NCBI GenBank assembly: GCA_028023455.1
Contig: JAQFVV010000012.1
Coordinates: 14,524,364 to 14,588,363, forward strand
Length of the DNA stretch: 64,000 nucleotides
Direction of reading: 5' to 3'
Source: Epiperipatus broadwayi
Lineage: Eukaryota; Onychophora; Udeonychophora; Euonychophora; Peripatidae
Shown: positions 45,854 to 57,061 of the stretch, in pieces
Layout: every line of letters starts with the position of its first letter
How positions within the stretch are numbered: position 1 is the stretch's first letter
Made by a program: the position numbers and the translations under genes
The notes under the pieces: model-generated
The model's input: only the letters and a program-made list of their open reading frames with translations
The model's database searches: none
Told to the model about the DNA's origin: nothing

Positions 45854-46410
45854 TAAGAATGAGTTACAACCCTGATACACCATCCACTGTTTAGGACACT
45901 ACCAATTGGAGCCATAGAAAGAGTGAAGAATAATACCTCTCGAAACGTTGTACATATACTAACCTGTTGATGTGCTATTACTAACAATTGAATGTATTTG
46001 GAATATTTAAATAAAGTTACATTTTTCTAAAGACATTCAATACACATATTCGATGATAGAAATAGTCCAATATAAAAATACAACTAAATATATTGTAAGA
46101 ATGAGTTACAACCCTGATACACCATCCAATGTTTAGGACACTCTACCAATTGGAGCCATAGAAAGAGTGAAGAATAATACCTCTCGAAACGTTGTACATA
46201 TACTAACCTGTTGATGTGCTATTACTAACAATTGAATGTATTTGGAATATTTAAATAAAGTTACATTTTTCTAAAGACATTCAATACACATATTCGATGA
46301 TGGAAATAGTCCAATATAAAAATACAACTAAATATATTGTAAGAATGAGTTACAACCCTGATATACCATCCAATGTTTAGGACACTCTACCAATTGGAGG
46401 CATAGAAAAA
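45681..46410 (+). repeat. Tandem array of the Penelope-like 3' end, three units of about 243 bp
   Basis: Units start at 45681, 45923 and 46167, each opening GTGAAGAATAATACCTCTCG followed by AAACGTTGTAC. They are close to identical. The repeated unit starts inside the hammerhead-like motif and ends in ATTGGAGCCATAGAAA, so units 2 and 3 lack the first half of the motif (CTGAAGA). The last unit ends at about 46410. Confidence 0.95.
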
Positions 46411-49115
46411 TATTTGCTTAACCAATTTATCAATATTAACATTTTTTCCTTTCCAACATATATATTTATATAAACATCTTTTTATTTTAAAAGAATAAAA
46501 ACATTAAACAACTAGGGAAAACATATGTATACTAACACTGAAATAAAACGTGTTATGTGTCACTAACTAAATAAAACTATACCAAAAACTTGTACATAAA
46601 CCTCAGGAAACAATGATCGAATTTAAATCTAATCACATAGTAACCAACTGTGGAAATGAAATTTAAAAATGTTCACAAATGATTGTTTTAATCCCTATTA
46701 TATATATTATGTCTGCTCAACAATGGAAAATGACATGGTTCATATATTTAAAAAAAACTACGCGATTTAAAAGTAGTATTAATTGTTATATTGTGATGTG
46801 TCTTCTAAGATGATGCATTTGTAAAACAAAAGCTAATTTTCTTCTGCATGAAAAATTCGAATACAAAGATGGAAATATGCATTCAAATTTAAATCATTTT
46901 AGAATAATATTCAGAATTATCTGAAGCTAAACTGTTAAAGTAAACAAATCAATTGGAAGAAATAATTAAAAAAAAAAGATTCTATTATTTGATGATTAAA
47001 AAACTTTGATTGGATTTACGTAAAAGGAAGATAAGATAATTAACTGTTATTATAAAGAAACATCACTACTAAATACTTGTATAAAAATAAATAAACCAAG
47101 ATATATATAGTATTATTATTATACAATGTGTGCGTGCCAAAAAGTTCATACCATAGGGAATATACTGCCATCAATAAAGTCATGAAAGCATAAAGATTTC
47201 ACCTATCCATTTAGAAAAAATCTGAAGAACATCCTTTGTCTTGGATATAATGCCTACTATAATTCAAGAGAAGTCAACTGGAGAAGATCACTGCCTGTTG
47301 ATCCGAACAAGAAATTGCCACTCTTGGAGAGAGCAGTATTTCATCTACATTCAAAGAGACTTACCTTGCAAATAAATACTTTCCAACAGACTCATCAAAC
47401 TTTAATTAGTATAATGGGATAAAATTTGTGATTTTTGTTTTATTATTTTTATTATTATTTTTTTTTTGTATATTTTAAATTTTTCTGTATATTTTCGTTT
47501 CTACAATTGGAAGCAAATGTGTCAACATTTTGAAAAGTTCATCATGACAAAAAGAGGGGAAAAGTATTAGATTTAATTAAATAATTTTTACTTAATTTAA
47601 ATAAAATCTAAATTAAATTAAATTCCCAACTCTACTGACTTTGACAGCATAATGTGAAATAAGAGGTAAAAGTTTTCAATATTATTTTACATTATGTAGT
47701 ACACTAGATTATGACAGATTTTGTGTTAGTTTGTTAATTATTAGTTAACCTTATTAATATATTGCTTTTGTATAAATGATTTAATAATCTTGTATGAATT
47801 TATTGTCTTTTCTTCTTAATGTTAAGGACATTTGTAAATAGAGGGGGAGTTCCCAAGAAGATTTGCAATCATTGATTTAATTGAACAACAAAGATTTTTT
47901 TTTTGTAATGTGTTTGTATATAGTTTAAATTAGTCAGTTAGAATCGTGATCATGTATATATCAATGTTATAGATTTGTCTTTGTAAATAATTAGTCAAGT
48001 GCACGAATTTCTACCATTGGGTTGAGAGATAAAAACTTTATTTTTATAAATATTATTAGTAGATATTTATGTGGTAGAAGCTCATCCTTGACATAACAAA
48101 TAACATGTTTCAAAATGAATTAATATTTATTACTTTATTTTTGTTAATCAATAAATGTTAATATAATTCGTTAATCAATAAATGTTAATATAATTCATTA
48201 TTTTAATCTGGTCTCTAGCTCATCATTATTCATGTATCCATCACAAGCATTATTATCTTAATTATTCTCATACCCATCAATATTATCCTATTACTTTCGA
48301 GAAAATAAATAGATATAATGAAGTTAATTATTATAACCTTTAATTTATGTACATATACAGCACATAAACATTTTTTTTTATATCATATGGCATTTGGACA
48401 TGCTTATAGGATTTTGGTAATCAATTATGACCTATATAGAGCTGCAATAACTGCTATTAGTATGATCTCTTTCCCTGATAAGAGAGTCCAAGGAATTACT
48501 CCATGAGTTTGAATACTGTGGTATAACGTGGCTAGAAAAAGGTGAGCATTGGATGAACTGACCCAAACTGTATCTAGGTTAATAAAAACATGTAGAGCTA
48601 GTCTATTGGAAGTAGATACAATCATAGATTATGTATTTCATCGTGTAATCACTTGCATCCTATCTGAAGACCCAAAGTCCGACCATAGTAAGATGCGTTC
48701 TCTTTATCTCCTGAGAAATTAGCCAGCCCGTTCCAATATATATACTAGAAAATATGTAGGAGCTCAACAAGAAATAAATTGTAACAAATATAAATATTCA
48801 GTTACAATATCTAATTAACAAAGCATTAATGATCAAGAGACAAACAAAAATAACATTAAAAAAAAAACCAGTTTTTATATTTTATTTTTTTTTAAACAAA
48901 AAATAGTAAAAAAAATACAAATATGAGGCATTGCACAAATTATTTTGCTACATTATCTTAAATCTTGAAAATGACTGTAAAAAAATAAAACAAAATAGAA
49001 ATTATTAATAAGGGATTTGATTAGAAGGTGTAACAATATAAATTAAAAAGAAAAATATTAATAATCATGGAAACAATAATAATATAGAGAAAAAAATAAA
49101 GAATATAGCATTAAC
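46411..49115. other. AT-rich stretch, no gene
   Basis: It contains an R1 copy (48590-48700), a 26-bp direct duplication near 48145-48200 and a short less AT-rich part at 47200-47400. No protein motif. If the POLR1G-like model is right, this is intron. Confidence 0.5.
48590..48700 (-). repeat. Dispersed repeat R1, copy 2
   Basis: On the - strand it reads ATGGTCGGACTTTGGGTCTTC and then a segment like that at 29060-29115. Family unassigned. Confidence 0.6.
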
Positions 49116-49119
49116 ATAT

Positions 49120-50456
49120 TGTACCATTTATTTAGTGGTATAAATATATATTTGGCATTGTATAATATTTAAAAAAAAACTTCAAAGAGAGTAAAATGCA
49201 AAGATCATTTAAAAGATGATATTTAATTTTTTTTTTTAAGTAGTATAATTTTTTTAAAAAAAAAAACGTACAATGAAACGTAATTTTTGTTTATCTTATA
49301 TATCTATGTAATTTAATCAAAATAATGTTGATATTGGAAAGTGCATACAGATTAATTAATTCAGATAGTGAAAAGACATTCCACATACAGATCAAAGTTC
49401 CAAAAGCTAATTAAAGATGGCGAAAATAATCCATAAAAAAAAAACAACTAGCGGACAAGTTGGAAAAGGACTTTTTCACCTGTGTGTTTTGGTGAAGTTC
49501 TCTTGTGCAGCTTTTTTTTTAAATTAATAATAAAATGTTGCCACATAGATCTAAAGTGAACCTATTCCACATGTGCGAGTAGAACCAGATCATTTGCCGA
49601 AACCTTCTCTCGGAAAAAGTCACCTAAACCTTTGTCTAATCTTGCCTCAATCAGGATCAGAGATATGGAAGAAATGAAACCATAAAAAATAGTACTGCAG
49701 ACTATCCATTGAAAGGAATCAGACTATTAAGGAGAGCAATCATTTACATAAACACCTGAAACTTACCAGTAAGTTAATGGCCATAATTTTTATCTAGATA
49801 AAAGATTTATGAACTGAATTTTAAATAATAAATTGTTACCGTAGACAAAAAGAAGACATTAGTTATCTATTAATTCAAAGTGCAATATTTGAATTCAAAC
49901 AGTTAAAATAATTATCTGAGTATGCGTGTGTTTCTTTCCAATATTATAATTTTATTATAATAGGTGTTTAAATGCTTAATGTGTTATAATAAATATTTAC
50001 TACTAATATAAAAAAAACTTTCATTGTACATACCTAATTTTTTTAGTTAGTTACGTTGTTAATTTTGAGTGTTAGATTTTTATTATTTAGTTTTAGAATA
50101 GTGTATAAATTACCTTGCCAATATTCTTATTTCTTAATTAAGCCCCAGGAAAAATATTTTTCTTAAAATAAATTGATGGGAAATCTTAATCCAGATCTTG
50201 TAATTATTACGTTATAACTTATGATATGCTTGACACAGAATCAGTGAGTCTAACAACTTTGGCATGCTCTTTTATAAATTAAAAACTGATTCTGCTAGCA
50301 ATTGAAATCGTAATAATTTTTAGATCGAGTTAATCAGGAAATATAGCTATGTTTTGTTAGAAATATGAGTGAAATATTTTTGTCCTTCATAGTTTGATTA
50401 ACTCACACATCCTAATGTGTAATTGAAAGCCTATCAAAATGTGAAAAACGTTACAA
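49120..50456 (+). repeat. Gypsy 5' LTR
   Basis: 1337 bp, TGTACC to GTTACAA. It matches 54330-55200 except for about 550 bp (roughly 49770-50322) missing from the 3' LTR. Near its end, GAGTTAATCA (50327) and TGATTAACTC (50395) form an inverted pair kept in both LTRs. Confidence 0.85.
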
Positions 50457-50474
50457 TGGCTTCCCAATGAGAGA
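50457..50474 (+). other. Gypsy primer-binding site
   Basis: TGGCTTCCCAATGAGAGA follows the 5' LTR without a gap. TGG complements the CCA end of a tRNA; the tRNA species was not identified. Confidence 0.65.
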
Positions 50475-50955
50475 AAAAAACACAACCTGAGATACATTGT
50501 AATGTATAATAAAACAAACCATTACAATAAGGGGGGAACTTAATGTCCATAACTGGAAAATAAATACGACAGTAATTTTGCTCAAGATTCAAAAGTGTTA
50601 CGAAAGTTTAACATGTAAAAAAAATAATAATAAAAAGTTATTGCGTGCGGTTCTAAAGTTTTTTCTTCGTAAGAGTAGAGTGAGGGTGTAAAATTTTAAG
50701 TAAATTGCCACATTAAAATAAAATAATAGTGCATAAATTAGATAATAAGAAAAGATATACACAAAAATGGATGGAAATCTAGTAATGAAGGCAAAGGCAG
50801 ATATGGACGGAGTATTATAAGGTGACAAAAGAGAGGGGGTGTGTGGGCGAACGAATTTATTAGCAAAGCAAAATAAGGTATTGAATTTATATTGTAACAG
50901 TTAACGAAGTTAAGAGTTTATTTTATTATAACAAAAATAAGTCAAACGGCCATAT

Positions 50956-51204
50956 ATGAAATTGAGAAGTGGTAAAGATATGCAAAATATGGCAGAAGGC
51001 GAAAAAGAATTGAAAGAGGGCATGAAACCCTTAGTAAAAAAACTATTATATGAATTAATAACTGAATTCAAAGAAGATATAAAGAAAGAAATAAAAGAAC
51101 AAGTAAAAAAAAAAGAGGAAAAAAAATGGAGTAAAGAGATCAGTAGTACAACAGATAAAAAGAGGGTAGATAACCTTATTTATGAGTGGTATGCAATCGA
51201 TTAA
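50956..51204 (+). pseudogene. Gypsy gag-like start
   Basis: An 82-residue frame starting MKLRSGKDMQNM, followed by a charged Lys/Glu helix that would form a coiled coil. The M-x-L-R-S-G start is common in Gypsy gag proteins of invertebrates. Most of gag, including any zinc knuckle, is missing, as protease sequence follows within 30 bp. Confidence 0.55.
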
Positions 51205-51424
51205 TTACATGTCTCAAGAATGCCCAAAGGTTGTTTTGCGAATAAATGATGTCAAGGTAGAGAAGTTGTGGGATTCTGGCAGCCAGATATCGATAATGTC
51301 AGAAACAATGTATGAACATATGCGGAGGCAACCCGTAGAGATACCAATTCTACCGGCGAGAAGCACGCAAATAACAAAAAGACACAAAAGGGCTCGAAAC
51401 AAGTTTGGGTGCAAATTAAAATAG
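51182..51424 (+). pseudogene. Gypsy protease
   Basis: It encodes VVLRINDVKVEKLWDSGSQISIMSE. The DSG triad is the aspartic protease active site (usually DTG or DSG) in the expected setting: a V-x-L-x-I strand before it and S-x-I-S after it. It is broken after about 80 residues; the rest of the domain is in other frames. Confidence 0.7.
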
Positions 51425-51629
51425 GGGATAAACTATATACCGCACATTATTAATTCTAAAAGGTTGGGTGCATGAAGCCATATTGAGGTCCGACTTTATG
51501 CACAATTACCTGCGAAGGGGAAGAAATGGAGTTTGGGTTGCGGATAAAGAATGAATCAGCAAAAGATATCTAATATGGAGATTAAGATGGAAAGTCCTTT
51601 AATAGAGGCATGGATTGATGAACTAATAA

Positions 51630-51911
51630 ATGAAGGGAGAATGGAAAGAGGCCCTAAAAGAAGTTCTAATTGAATTTATTAAAATGATTTTTTCAGATAA
51701 ACCTGGAATTATTAAAGGGTATGAGCACAGAATCAAGGTTTCTAACAGTACACCATATCAGGCAAGATCATACCCAGTGCCACACCAATATAAAGCTGAG
51801 GTAGAGAGAGAATTAGCTAAAATGGAGGAGTGGGATATTATCACTAAGGGTTCATCATCATATAATAACCCATTCGTGGTTGTAAAAAAAAAAAAAAAGA
51901 TGGAGCCATAA
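51630..51911 (+). pseudogene. Gypsy RT, N-terminal fingers
   Basis: It encodes FSDKPGIIKGYEHRIKVSNS, then EVERELAKMEEWDII and SSYNNPFVVVKKK, the pre-RT linker and first RT block (typically S-P-x-V-x-V-x-K-K). The frame slips in a 14-A run at 51885-51898. The R-x-C-x-D-x-R-x-L-N block then follows in another frame near 51915-51945. Confidence 0.8.
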
Positions 51912-52026
51912 GACTGTGCTTGGATGCTAGGCAATTGAACAAGATCACATGGCCTGATTAAAATGTTCTACCTCCAATTAATGAATTTGGTAAATAAATT
52001 CCCGGGAAAATAAATATTTTTCACAT

Positions 52027-52221
52027 TTGATCAGACTGCCAGCTATTGGCAGATCAAGTTACACCCTGCCGACCGGAAGTATATGGCATTTCGATATAAT
52101 GATATATCAATTTAACAGAATGCCCTTTGGTCTAAAGAATAGTGGAGCAGGCCTGTTAAAATGTCTTGACCGGATACTGTTCCCCCGAGATAAAAAAGTT
52201 AATCACTATCTATATGGATGA
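52027..52221 (+). pseudogene. Gypsy RT, central palm
   Basis: It covers the block usually read as D-x-x-S-x-Y-x-Q-I. ASYWQIKLHP is found near 52035-52065 in an adjoining frame. This segment itself reads FNRMPFGLKNSGAG, the F-x-x-M-P-F-G-L-x-N-A motif, with the usual Ala replaced. Confidence 0.8.
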
Positions 52222-52642
52222 TGTGATTATTGCATCTAGTAACCCTCAGGAACACTTACAACACCTCAAGATGTTTTTACAAGAGTGCAAAATGAAGGGT
52301 ATCCGAATTAACCTACATAAAAGCTGTTTAGCAGCAGAAGTGAATTTCATAGGGCACTTGATTAATGTGAATGGAATCAGGTCTCACCCTGACAAAATCC
52401 AGGCGATCAGAGATTTCCCAGCCCCTCACACCCCAAGACAAGTGAGGTCATTTTTGGGGCTGTGTAACTTCTACAATAAATTTTACAAAAACTTTGCTTC
52501 CGACATGGAGCCTCTGCTGCAACTATTACGTAAGGGGACATCATGGAAATGGATGGAAGAGCATGAAACCAACTTCAGGGTTATTAAAGAAAAGTTCCTT
52601 AACCAAGTGATGTTGATTTACCCTGACCTAATGTCCAGGTAG
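52166..52642 (+). pseudogene. Gypsy RT active site, thumb and start of RNase H
   Basis: It holds the active site YMDDVIIAS (near 52210-52236), then HLQHLKMFLQECK, FIGHLINVNGIRSHPDK and RSFLGLCNFYNKFYKNFA, the thumb and connection. The start of the RNase H region (W-x-W ... F) follows. Intact over 158 residues. Confidence 0.9.
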
Positions 52643-52785
52643 ATAGTAGTGAGTATGGGTCAGGTGCAACTCTAATGCAAGTTCAGGAGGATGATACTCT
52701 CGGGTATAATTTATTTTGTCAGCAAACCATTGAGAGGTGCAGAGATTAATTACTGTATCACAGAGAAAAAGGCCTTGGCTGTGGT

Positions 52786-52980
52786 ATGAGCATTCAGAAG
52801 TTCCGCCAATTCTTGATAAGATCGGAAGCAATCATAAGGACGGATCCTAAGAGCCTGGAATTCCTAAACCACAGTTATTTAACAAATAGTAGGCTAATCC
52901 GGTGGAGCCTTTTTCTCCAAGAGTTTAATTATTCCATCCAGTATTGTAAAGGCACCAAAAATGTGGTGCTGACACAATGA
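52786..52980 (+). pseudogene. Gypsy RNase H, C-terminal part
   Basis: It encodes FRQFLIRSEAIIRTDPKSLEFL, then RLIRWSLFLQEFNYSIQYCKG. The T-D-H-x-x-L motif appears as TDPKSL, with His replaced by Pro. The R-W-x-x-x-L-x-x-F end is well kept. Confidence 0.8.
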
Positions 52981-53165
52981 GCCAGAATATTGGTCCTGGG
53001 GCTCAAAATCATCTGCAGATGGAATACATCTGTTTGGCTAATATAGAATTAGAGGAAGATGCTGTAGTGGAAGAAGGAGTGAGACACCTGGGAAAAGTGC
53101 AACGGCAAAGTCCCATCTACAAAAAAATTATTGACCAACTAGAAGTCAAAAATGAAATAGGAGAA

Positions 53166-53219
53166 ATGTTGGAAATAAAGGTCCTCTGGTACATGTTGGA
53201 AATAAAGGTCCTCTGGTAC
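53166..53219 (+). repeat. 27-bp perfect tandem duplication in pol
   Basis: Two identical 27-bp units (53166-53192 and 53193-53219), each encoding MLEIKVLWY, so nine residues are repeated in frame. Confidence 0.95.
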
Positions 53220-53345
53220 ATCACTAACCTACAAAGGGATCAGTGGAAGATGATTATACCAGAGTTTACAAGAAAAACTTATTATGTACAGCCACCATTT
53301 GATGGACATTTATGGAGTTAATAAAGCGGAAGGCTTATTGAGGAC

Positions 53346-54069
53346 ATGGTTCCATTGGCCAAATATGAGAGTACAAATGCGCAAAACCTGTTAGAAGACA
53401 AAACCAGCAAACGAGTCATATCAGGGCCCATAATGAGTCCTATCATTCCTAACAAACCAAAAGACCTGATAGCTGTTGATTTTTATGGGCTGTTACCAGC
53501 TTTTAAAAAAATGAAATATGTACTAGTGGTATATGACATTTTTTCAAAGTGGGTTTCAGCATATCCGGTGTCTCAGGCAAATATTAGGAATGCCATACGG
53601 GTCCTTGAGAAAATACTTTGAGAAAGTAGGTAGACCTAGAGCTATTTTGTCGGACCACGGTACACTTTTCACATCGTCCGAATGGCAAAAGTGGATAGAG
53701 AGGATGGAGCTAAAACATGTATTGTCATCCATATGGAATCCACAGTCCAACCCATGCGAGCGGATGAGAGAGTTGGGACGCCTCTTCAGGGTATATACTG
53801 CTTCCAACCATAGAGAATGGCTGAAACAGCTTCCTTGTATATTAAATTTTATAAATTGGACTCGTAATCAATCCTATAAGACTCAATTTGGAGAAGCAGT
53901 CCCTCGATTATATAAATCCACATTACCCACTATTTCAGCAAATATTGATAAAAGAAGAGATCAAGAAGAGGCAAGGGTAAAATTGGAACACAGCCCAAGC
54001 TCCGGACACTGCGAAAAAGAGTCAGGACTGACAAGTTTAAAAAAGGAGATACGGTATAGGTCAATGTGA
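53346..54069 (+). pseudogene. Gypsy integrase
   Basis: Two overlapping frames cover the integrase: KPKDLIAVDFYGLLPAF with the first catalytic Asp and FSKWVSAYPV (53346-53621), then ILSDHGTLFTSSEW with the second Asp, NPQSNPCERMRELGRLFR with the catalytic Glu, and LPCILNFINWTRNQS (53533-54069). The DD35E residues are all visible. The N-terminal zinc finger (HHCC) is degraded near 53300-53400. A frameshift near 53600 splits the core. Confidence 0.85.
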
Positions 54070-54329
54070 ACCCTGTGAGTCAAATTGAGAACTTATTTTC
54101 AAAAAATTCCAAAACATATACGACGGGCCTTACCAGATCACCCGAAAGGATGACCCAAATGCCTTCACTTTAGAAAATAGTGAAGGAGAAAGGGGTACCT
54201 ATAATGCCAGGTCCCTGAAGCCATATAAGACCAGGACCTGATATAGAAGATCTTGATGAAAATTGATATATGGAGAATAAAATTAGTTCAAACCCATTTT
54301 TATTCTTGTTTCCCTGACCCCAGTTGTAC

Positions 54330-55200
54330 TGTACCATTTATTTATAGATGGTATAAATATATATTTGGCATTGTGTAATATTTAAAAAAAAACTTCAAAG
54401 AGAGTAAAATGGAAAGATCGTTTAAAAAATAATATATATATATTTTTTTAAGTAGTATAAATTTAAAAAAAAAAAAATATACAATGAAAGTTAATTTTTG
54501 TTTTTCTTATTTATCTATGTAATTTAATCAAAATAATGTTGATATTGGGAAGTGCATACAGATTAATTCAGATAGTGAAAAGACATTCCACACATAGATT
54601 ACAATCAAAGTTTCCAAAGATAATTAAAGATGGCGAAAATAATCCATAAAAAAAAACTTTGTAGCTGAAAAAAAAAATAATGTAGAAGATTATAGAATAA
54701 TAAAACAAAGGATAAAGAAAATATGCGCAGAACCTCTCAAAAATGATCTGGATTATAAAAGGAACGGACAAGTTGGAAAGGGGTTTTTTCACCTGTGTGT
54801 TTTGGTCAAGTTCTCGTGTGTAGCATTTTTTTAAAATTAAGAATAAAATGTTGCCATGTAACCTATTCCACATGTGCGAGTAGAACCAGATCATTCACAG
54901 ACACCTCTCGAAAAAAGTCATCTAAACCTTAGTCTAACCTTGCCTCAATCAGGATCAGAGATATGGAAGTAATGAAACAATAAAAAATAGTACTGCGGAC
55001 TATCCATCGAAAGGAATCAGACTACTAAGGAGAGCAATCATCTCTGTAAACACCTGAAATTTTTTCGGTTGAGTTAATCAGGAAATATAGCTATGTTTTT
55101 TTAGAAATACGAGTGAAATATTTTTGTCTTTCATAGCTTGATTAACTCACGCACCCTAATGCATAATTGAAGGCCTATCAAAACGTGAAAAATGTTACCA
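54330..55200 (+). repeat. Gypsy 3' LTR
   Basis: 871 bp, TGTACC to GTTACCA. It lacks about 550 bp present in the 5' LTR. It carries about 115 bp (near 54657-54772) that the 5' LTR lacks, including an ATTATAAAAGG TATA-like box. Confidence 0.85.
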
Positions 55201-56793
55201 ATATGTAATAAATGAATTACTAACAAATAGATACAGCAAAGAAATGAAAAGATTGACAAAGAAATAAATGCAAGAAATAAAGAAAATTGTCAACTCAAAA
55301 ATCTGCAAGAAGCATAATGGAATAATAAAGAAAAATGAAGATTCCAGCATCAGATTTTAAAATGTTCTAAACTAAAAGATAATGACCAATTACATGTACA
55401 TATGTATAAGCTTGCTGAATAAAAATAATATTATAATAAAAAAACATTTGTGTGGTTATATATGGAAAAATATATAAAGAATTCATATGTGATTAATGCA
55501 CTTCTTCCCACTCTCTAGGATAACACAAGGTTTAAAACTCAAATTTTCTAAGAAGTTTAGAATTTATTTCTGTGGCCAATTCAACAAGTCATTCAAATTA
55601 CACATCAAAAAAGAGAATTCAATTATTCTTAGTAACAATAAAATAAGAAAATTATAAACCATAAAATTGTGGGACATGATGATACAAGTTGACAGGTCAG
55701 ATTTGCTATTTGATTTCAAATCTATTAAAACAAAATACATATTTTTTAAAGAAGGAGATCAGACTTTTGTTGTTAATCATAATACAAATATTAATTATTT
55801 TTAATGAATTTTTTTTATATTGATATTAATTATTCTGTTAAAAGATTTTTCAGAAGAATTCTGTATCAGTGCTATTCAAAACATTTATAAATATTAGCTT
55901 GCTTTATATCTACTCTTATTTACAACAGATGCAACATAACTACTCTAACATTTCATTATTCAATATATTCTTTCAGCATGACATTCACCATCTCATCAAT
56001 GAAACTTGATAATTATGATTATTCACATTTCTTCATTAATAAAGGCTATTCGACATGCATCTTGCCAATAGTACAGCCTGCTTCATAAAATTTTTCCATT
56101 GATTTCTCAAATGTATTGTGTAAATGATTACCAAACTTTTTACCATTAATATATGTAATGTGGCATTAATTTTTTCTTCTTTTTTTTCAGGATATGCATG
56201 TGAGAAGAGATCATGTAGTTGAAGATCTAGGCAAAGAATAAAACAGAATGGGGAAATTGGTTGTGTGACTGGTCTCTGCACCTTACCATAGGATAGAGCA
56301 CTATTGATTGACTGTGTGCACACACACATATACACAAGAATTTTATTGCACAATGGTCAGCTTATCTGTTTATCATGTCTATGATTTATAAAACTCAAAT
56401 ATAATGAAACTAGAAACTTTTTTTAGATTCTAAATAAGCTTAGAATTTTTTTCTTCCAGATAACTAACCCAAAACCAATACAGATAACCACTCAAATATT
56501 GTAATTATAGTTATCTATATATTCTAGATAGAAAGCTAGTGTACTTTCCCTCAATGTTGTTTTACAGAAGAATACTGAAGTTTTATTATCTAAAGGGCTA
56601 TAAAAACTGTTTTTACTTTATTACTGATACATGTATATATACATACCATTTTGTAATTTATTGCCATCGTGATTTTGGAATAATGTCAACATTGCTTTGG
56701 CCTAAAAATAGAACAATTAAAAAAAGTTTATAATTAAATCCCTTCAATAATTCATGTATTTTTACAATAAAGCAAATGTAAATCCCTACTTAC

Positions 56794-56841
56794 TTCCTCA
56801 GTATCTAAATAACGAGCAACACTTTGATACTTAAAACCATC
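56794..56841 (-). CDS. Exon of POLR1G/RPA34-like gene
   Basis: The 48-nt exon is bounded by TTTACAG on its 5' side and GAA|GTAAGT on its 3' side, both strong splice sites. It encodes 16 residues, DGFKYQSVARYLDTEE, in phase 0 at both ends. It joins without shift to the exon at 56983-57051, across a 141-bp intron. In RPA34-family proteins the position after the W-L-I-x-A-P block holds a similar K-Y-x-V-type strand. The flanking introns have stops in this frame. Confidence 0.7.
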
Positions 56842-56982
56842 CTGTAAATAAAGTAAAAAGTATATAGATTGATTGGTGAACTTAAAATTCAAAGACGCAT
56901 ATTGATAAGCTAAACAAATAAGTACATATTGCACTATTATAGATATCTGCTAATATTTCAAGATTATTTCATTTTAACAAAC

Positions 56983-57051
56983 CTCTGTCTTCAATGGTAA
57001 GTCTTCAACATTTAAATTTAATGGCAAACTTTTCAACTTTGACATATCAAA
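56983..57051 (-). CDS. Exon of POLR1G/RPA34-like gene
   Basis: A 69-nt exon with a long T-tract and AG before it and ACAGAG|GTTTGT after it. It encodes 23 residues starting FDMSKLKSLPLNLNVEDL, phase 0 at both ends, so it follows the exon at the window edge and precedes 56794-56841 in register. The F-x(5,6)-L-x-x-L-P-L pattern sits where human POLR1G has its F-x(5)-G-x-x-V-P-L segment. Confidence 0.7.
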
Positions 57052-57061
57052 CTAAAAAAAA

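Larger units (their letters stand above)
49120..55200 (+). mobile_element. Complete Ty3/Gypsy LTR retrotransposon (TSD ATAT)
   Basis: It runs from TGTACC at 49120 to GTTACCA at 55200, flanked directly by ATAT (49116-49119 and 55201-55204). It has a 5' LTR, a primer-binding site, gag, protease, RT, RNase H and integrase in Gypsy order, and a 3' LTR. Frames are broken in many places, so it is inactive. The LTRs differ in length through indels, so the insertion is old. Confidence 0.9.

Noticed and set aside
47343-47400. GCAAG|GTAAGT donor-like site on the - strand
   Set aside because: A good donor, but no polypyrimidine tract or acceptor upstream and the phase does not fit.
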